Source: Bacteroidota bacterium (lineage in GTDB: Bacteria > Zhuqueibacterota > JdFR-76 > DREG01). From it: 9,207 nucleotides of DNA. The notes under the pieces are model-generated. The model had not been told where the DNA came from, did no database searches, and saw only the letters and a program-made list of their open reading frames with translations. Within the stretch, counting starts at the first letter, position 1, and each line of letters begins with the position of its first letter. This document shows, piece by piece, positions 6,120-9,207 of the stretch. Both the position numbers and the translations under genes were made by a program. The stretch covers positions 1 through 9,207 of the forward strand of contig JAUXJX010000047.1 in NCBI GenBank assembly GCA_030624545.1, given 5' to 3'.

Positions 6120-7415
6120 CTACGTTTCTTGTGAATTGGCATACCATTGTCCATGATTGAATACGCCGGTAGATCTTCCGGTCAATTGCCAATCATGGAA
6201 GGGGGTGTTGTGTGATTTCGATCTAAATCTTGTCTTGTCCACTTTCCATTCTGTAGTGGCGTTCAACAGGGTCAAATTCGCCTCCTGCCCTTTCTTAATC
6301 TCGGGAACAGGCAGATTCAAAACACGCCTCGGCTCGATGGCCATTTTTTCCACCATCCGCGCCAGTGAAAGATGCTTCTTCTTGACCAAATGCGTTAATA
6401 CGAGTCCAACTGATGTCTCCAGGCCGACCATTCCCGGTGCTGCGGCGGCAAACTCCACGTCCTTGTCTTCGATCGTATGCGGAGCATGATCGGAGGCGAT
6501 CGCATCAATCGTTCCGTCCTTCAGACCCTCGATAAGTAGCTCGGCATCCTTTTCTGTTCGAATGGGCGGATTTACACGCAGATTTGAATCGAAGCTTTTG
6601 ACGGCCTCATCGGTGAGCACTAGATGATGAGGGCAAACCTCCGCCGTCACTATTATACCCCTGCTTTTCGCGGCCCGAACCAAATCCACAGATTTCCCGC
6701 TGGAGATATGAGCAATGTGCACATGGCCTCCCGAAAATTCGGCGAGCATGATATCCCGTGCCACAATCAAGTCTTCCGCAACTGTGGACGCGCCAGGCTG
6801 GCCCAGCAGCGTGGAGACCTTGCCCTCGTTCATCACTTTGCCGCGGACGAGAAATGGATCCTCACAATGATCGATGACGGGAACGCCAAGCATATGGCTG
6901 TATTCCAGGGCGTAGCGCATGATTTCGGCATTTGCGACCGCATCGCCGTCATCTGAAAATGCCACTGCGCCCGCCTCAAGCATATCCCCCATCTCAGTCA
7001 GCTCTTTACCCGCCCGTTCTTTTGTTACTGCACCGATCGGAAAAACGTCAACGAGGAGACCGCGAGCCTGCTTCTTGACAAATTCGATCAAGCTCCGGTT
7101 GTCCAGTGCGGGATAGGTGTTAGGCATGCAGCAGACCGCTGTAAATCCACCGGCCATAGCGGCCTGGGCTCCCGTCTCGATGGTCTCTTTGTCTTCCCTG
7201 CCCGGCTCCCGCAGATGAACGTGGATATCGATCAATCCGGGAACAATAAATTGATCCTTAGCAGCAATTACTTGAAGATTTGCCCCGATTTCTCCGATTC
7301 TGCCCATCTTTTTGATGATTCCATCTTCGATCAGTAAATCGGCGGAATAAAACTCTCCGGTCGTGGAATCAAAAATCGATCCGCCCTTAAATAGGAAATT
7401 GCCGTCTTCAATCAT
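6120..7415 (-). CDS. pyrC: Dihydroorotase, type I
   Basis: PyrC interconverts carbamoyl-aspartate and dihydroorotate, step 3 of UMP synthesis. The 431-aa protein has the amidohydrolase metal site in order: DIHVHLREPG (residues 63-72, His65 and His67), the type I loop AFSDDGDAV, IDHCEDP, HIAHISS, and ASDHAPH with the catalytic Asp. The MPNTYPALDN segment is typical. The SDDGD sequence, with Asp where type II enzymes carry a carboxylated lysine, marks this as type I and probably active rather than a pseudo-dihydroorotase. The ATG at 7415 is the only option: an in-frame TGA lies just upstream, and no strong Shine-Dalgarno is visible. It follows pyrB by 61 bp. Type I dihydroorotase often forms a complex with aspartate transcarbamoylase (as in Aquifex), which the pairing here would allow. 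It ends in TAG. Confidence 0.96.
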   Translation of the reverse strand: MIEDGNFLFKGGSIFDSTTGEFYSADLLIEDGIIKKMGRIGEIGANLQVIAAKDQFIVPGLIDIHVHLREPGREDKETIETGAQAAMAGGFTAVCCMPNTYPALDNRSLIEFVKKQARGLLVDVFPIGAVTKERAGKELTEMGDMLEAGAVAFSDDGDAVANAEIMRYALEYSHMLGVPVIDHCEDPFLVRGKVMNEGKVSTLLGQPGASTVAEDLIVARDIMLAEFSGGHVHIAHISSGKSVDLVRAAKSRGIIVTAEVCPHHLVLTDEAVKSFDSNLRVNPPIRTEKDAELLIEGLKDGTIDAIASDHAPHTIEDKDVEFAAAAPGMVGLETSVGLVLTHLVKKKHLSLARMVEKMAIEPRRVLNLPVPEIKKGQEANLTLLNATTEWKVDKTRFRSKSHNTPFHDWQLTGRSTGVFNHGQWYANSQET

Positions 7416-7476
7416 CTTAGATCAGCCAAGTTTATTGGTGAGTTTTTGTTCCTTGTCGTGAAGCTTGCCATTTCGT

Positions 7477-8415
7477 TCAATCCGATTCGATCATCCGGGC
7501 ATCACCCGTTACGTGGTAAAGGGCTGCCATTCTTTTGGCCAGACCATTCGTCACCTGCTGCAAGATAACGGAATGTTCACCGTCCGCCACGTCGGAGTCG
7601 ATTTCGACGCCCCGGTTTATAGGGCCTGGATGCATGATGACAATATCCCGCCCCAGTTTTTGCAAGCGTTCCCGGGTAATTCCAAACAAATTCCGATACT
7701 CCCTGAGGCTCGGCAGTAAGCCGGCTGTTTGCCTCTCCAACTGCAGCCGCAAGACGTTAACAACGTCCGTCTGGCTGAGCGCCTCACCCAAGTCCTTGTG
7801 GACTTCCACCCCGAGTGAATCGATTTCAACCGGCAGAAGCGTAGCGGGTCCGCAGACAGAAACTTTGGCCCCCATGGCCAACAGACCGTGGATATTGGAT
7901 CGCGCCACCCGGCTGTGACTGATGTCTCCCACAAGCAATACTCGCAGCCCCTCCAACCGGCCCACTGTTTGTCGCAATGTAAAGAGGTCCAGCAATCCCT
8001 GCGTTGGATGCTCATGCGCGCCGTCGCCGGCATTGATCACTGACGATTCCAGGCATTTTGCCAGGAAATGAGGAGCGCCGGCTGCACCATGCCGAAGGAC
8101 AACGATGTTCACCTTCATGGCTTCAATATTGCGCGCAGTGTCTTTCAGGGTCTCCCCTTTTAAGACGCTTGAGGAAGATGCCGCAAAATTCAAGGTGTCG
8201 GCTGAGAGTCGTTTTTCCGCCAGCTCGAAGGCGATTCGTGTGCGTGTTGATGGCTCAAAAAACAGGTTGACAACGGTAACGCCCCTCAGCGTGGGGACTT
8301 TGGGGATTGGACGGGAGAGGACTTCCAGAAAGGATTTCGCCGAATCCAATATGGATCGAATTTCTTCGGGCGGCATTCCTGCTAGGCCCAGGAGGTGTTT
8401 GCGTGGTTCTGGCAT
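7477..8415 (-). CDS. pyrB: Aspartate carbamoyltransferase catalytic chain
   Basis: PyrB joins carbamoyl phosphate and aspartate, the committed step of pyrimidine synthesis. The protein is 312 aa from the ATG at 8415, the usual length. Carbamoyl-phosphate site: FFEPSTRTR (residues 52-60); the mobile-loop Lys86 lies in SSSVLKGETLKDT; VVLRHG supplies Arg108; DGAHEHPTQGLLD (131-143) holds the HPxQ motif. The hinge GDISHSRVARSNIH and the C-terminal aspartate site LRLQLERQ and MHPGPINRGVE are intact. The TTG at 8418 just before the ATG is less likely as start. No clear Shine-Dalgarno is visible. No pyrI regulatory subunit is encoded in the window, and the sequence style (GDISHSRVARS) resembles Aquifex/Pseudomonas enzymes that work with dihydroorotase. 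It is the first gene of the likely pyrB-pyrC-pdaD-speB operon. Confidence 0.97.
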   Translation of the reverse strand: MPEPRKHLLGLAGMPPEEIRSILDSAKSFLEVLSRPIPKVPTLRGVTVVNLFFEPSTRTRIAFELAEKRLSADTLNFAASSSSVLKGETLKDTARNIEAMKVNIVVLRHGAAGAPHFLAKCLESSVINAGDGAHEHPTQGLLDLFTLRQTVGRLEGLRVLLVGDISHSRVARSNIHGLLAMGAKVSVCGPATLLPVEIDSLGVEVHKDLGEALSQTDVVNVLRLQLERQTAGLLPSLREYRNLFGITRERLQKLGRDIVIMHPGPINRGVEIDSDVADGEHSVILQQVTNGLAKRMAALYHVTGDARMIESD

Positions 8416-8437
8416 CAAATATCTAATTCAAAGAAAA

Positions 8438-8443
8438 ATTGTA
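8438..8443 (-). promoter_or_regulatory. Possible -10 box upstream of pyrB
   Basis: TACAAT (one mismatch to TATAAT) lies on the minus strand 22 bases before the pyrB ATG. No good -35 box sits at the right distance and the resulting leader would be only about 16 nt without a ribosome-binding site, so this is a weak candidate. The true promoter may lie farther upstream, between here and the repeats at 8532-8592. Confidence 0.18.
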
Positions 8444-8531
8444 ACCTGAATGAGCACCAATGCCCCGTCTTCTTGGCAGTTAGTACTTCCAAACTTATTC
8501 TCCCTCTTGCTCTTGCCGAACTCGCAATGGC

Positions 8532-8560
8532 TGTCATTCCCGCATACTTTAGGCGGAAAC
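8532..8560 (+). repeat. Palindromic REP-like repeat, copy A (degenerate)
   Basis: This copy begins TGTCATTCCCGC and matches copy B next to it apart from an A for G at 8546 and changes near its 3' end (GGCGGAAAC instead of GGCGGGAATC). The right arm of the stem is therefore damaged. It abuts copy B directly, forming a 29-bp tandem step, and lies 117 bp upstream of pyrB. Confidence 0.8.
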
Positions 8561-8592
8561 TGTCATTCCCGCATGCTTTAGGCGGGAATCCA
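8561..8592 (+). repeat. Palindromic REP-like repeat, copy B
   Basis: The unit has an 8-bp stem (ATTCCCGC and GCGGGAAT) around a nine-base loop ATGCTTTAG, with a TGTC head and a CCA tail. Together with the base before it, this copy is a perfect 33-bp inverted match to copy C at 9007-9039. The strong GC stem could also reduce transcription entering pyrB from upstream. The 90 bases between this copy and the nuclease pseudogene (8593-8682) show nothing else I can identify. Confidence 0.85.
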
Positions 8593-8682
8593 TTGCTCCA
8601 AATATGTAGAAGCCAAAAAGCTCAAATAACATTTGCTATGAATCCTGGTACTCGACATCATAAGCTTGTGATTTAAAGCTCC

Positions 8683-8976
8683 TTACAATTTATCAAATAG
8701 ATCTTCCCAATTCGGATTACTGCTCTCAATCAACCTGATCTTCCACTTTCTATTCCACCTTTTTAGACGCTTCTCTCTAAGAATCGCGTACCGAACATCA
8801 CGATGAGATTCAAAATAAACCAATTGCTTTACACTATGTTATTTCGTGAATCCATCTTCGAGGCCTTGCTTATGTTCATGTACTCGTCGTTTCAGATTAC
8901 TAGTAATACCTATATAAAGCGTTCCATTCTTTTTGCTGGCAAGAATATAGACAAAATATAGTCTGTCCATTCCCAT
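8683..8976 (-). pseudogene. GIY-YIG family endonuclease (COG2827/YhbQ-like), interrupted by an in-frame stop
   Basis: Translating the minus strand from the ATG at 8976 gives MGMDRLYFVYILASKKNG followed by TLYIGITSNLKRRVHEHK, a clear single-domain GIY-YIG nuclease: VYI (residues 9-11), YIG (21-23), the catalytic-type arginine near Arg31, then GFTK (42-45). Codon 46 is TAA (8841-8839). Beyond it the same frame continues without shift as HSVKQLVYFESHRDV, then AILREKRLKRW with the metal-binding-type glutamate, and KIRLIESSNPNWEDLF to a natural TAA at 8685-8683. Ignoring codon 46, the length of 97 positions equals intact family members (about 85-100 aa). A single C-to-T change (CAA to TAA) would explain the break, so decay is recent or the stop is a sequencing error. 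AGGA lies four bases before the ATG. Other small GIY-YIG proteins act on DNA, but the true function of this subfamily is unclear. Confidence 0.85.
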
Positions 8977-8991
8977 GGCATCCTAAAATGC

Positions 8992-9081
8992 TCATGAATG
9001 TATTCCTGGATTCCCGCCTAAAGCATGCGGGAATGACAGCTTTGGGGACAGGATGACCATACAAAAGAAACGAAGCTTCAT
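8992..9081 (-). other. Possible 29-codon small ORF inside the tandem repeat, upstream of the GIY-YIG gene
   Basis: A consensus AGGAGG (9096-9091) stands nine bases before an ATG at 9081; the frame reads MKLRFFCMVIL and SPKLSFPHALGGNP, ending at TGA 8994-8992, 15 bases before the nuclease ATG. The second half is simply the palindromic repeat read as protein, which argues against a selected product. It could be a leader peptide or nothing. A sister ORF of 32 codons starts at 9183 in the next repeat unit and ends at 9085. Confidence 0.2.
9007..9038 (-). repeat. Palindromic REP-like repeat, copy C
   Basis: This is the exact reverse complement of copy B: TGGATTCCCGCC at the left end, GCGGGAATGACA at the right, with the 8-bp stem intact. 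It forms the right boundary of the nuclease-bearing unit, 30 bp upstream of the GIY-YIG start, and also begins the first 102-bp tandem unit. Confidence 0.85.
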
Positions 9082-9207
9082 TTATTAGTGCCTCCTACAC
9101 ACCTCAATCATTTTCCCGCCTAAAGCATGCGGGAATGACAGCTTTGGGGACAGGATGACCATACAAAAGAAACGAAGCTTCATTTATTAGTGCCTCCTAC
9201 ACACCTC
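9011..9207. repeat. 102-bp perfect tandem repeat, at least 1.9 copies, running off the window end
   Basis: Unit 1 spans 9011-9112 and unit 2 spans 9113-9207, where the window stops after 95 bases. All 95 comparable bases are identical. Each unit consists of a palindromic repeat core (28 bp) followed by about 74 bp of unrelated sequence that includes a GAAGCTTC palindrome and, on the minus strand, AGGAGG plus an ATG. The end of the window inside the repeat is what a short-read assembly does at an array, so more copies may follow. Unit length is a multiple of three but all minus-strand frames contain stops. Confidence 0.9.
9113..9140 (-). repeat. Palindromic REP-like repeat, copy D (left arm altered)
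   Basis: This copy matches copy C from TTCCCGCC to ATGACA, but the preceding bases are ATTT rather than the TGGA of copy C, so the TCCA tail is lost and the stem shortens to 7 bp. It is the start of the second tandem unit and has the same orientation as copy C. Confidence 0.8.

Larger units (their letters stand above)
8560..9039. mobile_element. Inverted-repeat-flanked unit carrying a GIY-YIG nuclease relic
   Basis: Perfect 33-bp inverted repeats (8560-8592 and 9007-9039) bound a 414-bp interior whose only recognisable content is the broken GIY-YIG gene. Both repeats point the TGTCA head outward and the TCCA tail inward. No obvious target-site duplication flanks the unit (GCGGAAA on the left, CTTTGGGG on the right). 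Whether this is one transposing element or a nuclease gene that happens to lie between dispersed palindromes cannot be settled from one locus. Confidence 0.35.

Noticed and set aside
8395..8676. A 93-codon plus-strand open frame upstream of pyrB
   Set aside because: Its recognisable part (KLSFPHALGGN) is just the palindromic repeat read as protein, and the rest is intergenic and antisense to the pyrB start.
8639..8685. A separate small gene or terminator between the nuclease relic and repeat B
   Set aside because: Only a near-palindrome around AAGCTT was seen; no stem with a T-run and no supported reading frame.
8532..9140. A CRISPR array
   Set aside because: The palindromic copies change orientation, are unevenly spaced, sit next to a gene relic, and the two tandem units have identical rather than unique intervening sequence.

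Overview
The window is a bacterial chromosomal segment of moderate GC in which every convincing gene lies on the minus strand, so the region is transcribed from high to low coordinates. I cannot name the species. The compact EF-Ts (196 aa), the pyruvoyl-type arginine decarboxylase, the type I dihydroorotase and the standard genetic code (TAA, TAG and TGA all end intact genes) suggest a non-proteobacterial, non-Firmicutes lineage, possibly FCB, Acidobacteria-like or a candidate phylum seen through metagenomics. That placement is inference.

In transcription order the layout is as follows. (1) Positions 8419-9207 are an accessory stretch. It holds a GIY-YIG nuclease gene broken by one in-frame TAA, flanked by a perfect 33-bp inverted repeat that belongs to a palindromic REP-like family (four copies), plus a 102-bp perfect tandem repeat running off the window end. 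(2) Positions 7477-8415 and 6120-7415 are pyrB and pyrC, steps 2 and 3 of de novo pyrimidine synthesis. (3) Positions 5545-6096 and 4603-5484 are pdaD and speB, a complete two-step route from arginine through agmatine to putrescine and urea; close spacing suggests a pyrB-pyrC-pdaD-speB operon. (4) A 213-bp gap carries hairpins, a good sigma-70-like promoter and a structured leader. (5) Positions 703-4389 are the widely conserved translation block rplM-rpsI-rpsB-tsf-pyrH-frr, with an intrinsic terminator or attenuator between rpsB and tsf and a pyrH/frr overlap. (6) Positions 1-560 are lipB (octanoyltransferase), behind its own possible promoter and cut by the window edge.

The core genes join pyrimidine supply (PyrB, PyrC, PyrH), polyamine supply (PdaD, SpeB), and ribosome assembly, elongation and recycling (L13, S9, S2, EF-Ts, RRF), all growth-linked functions. 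The least explained part is the right end: a nuclease relic inside convergent palindromic repeats next to a tandem array whose unit carries a small ORF with a consensus Shine-Dalgarno sequence.
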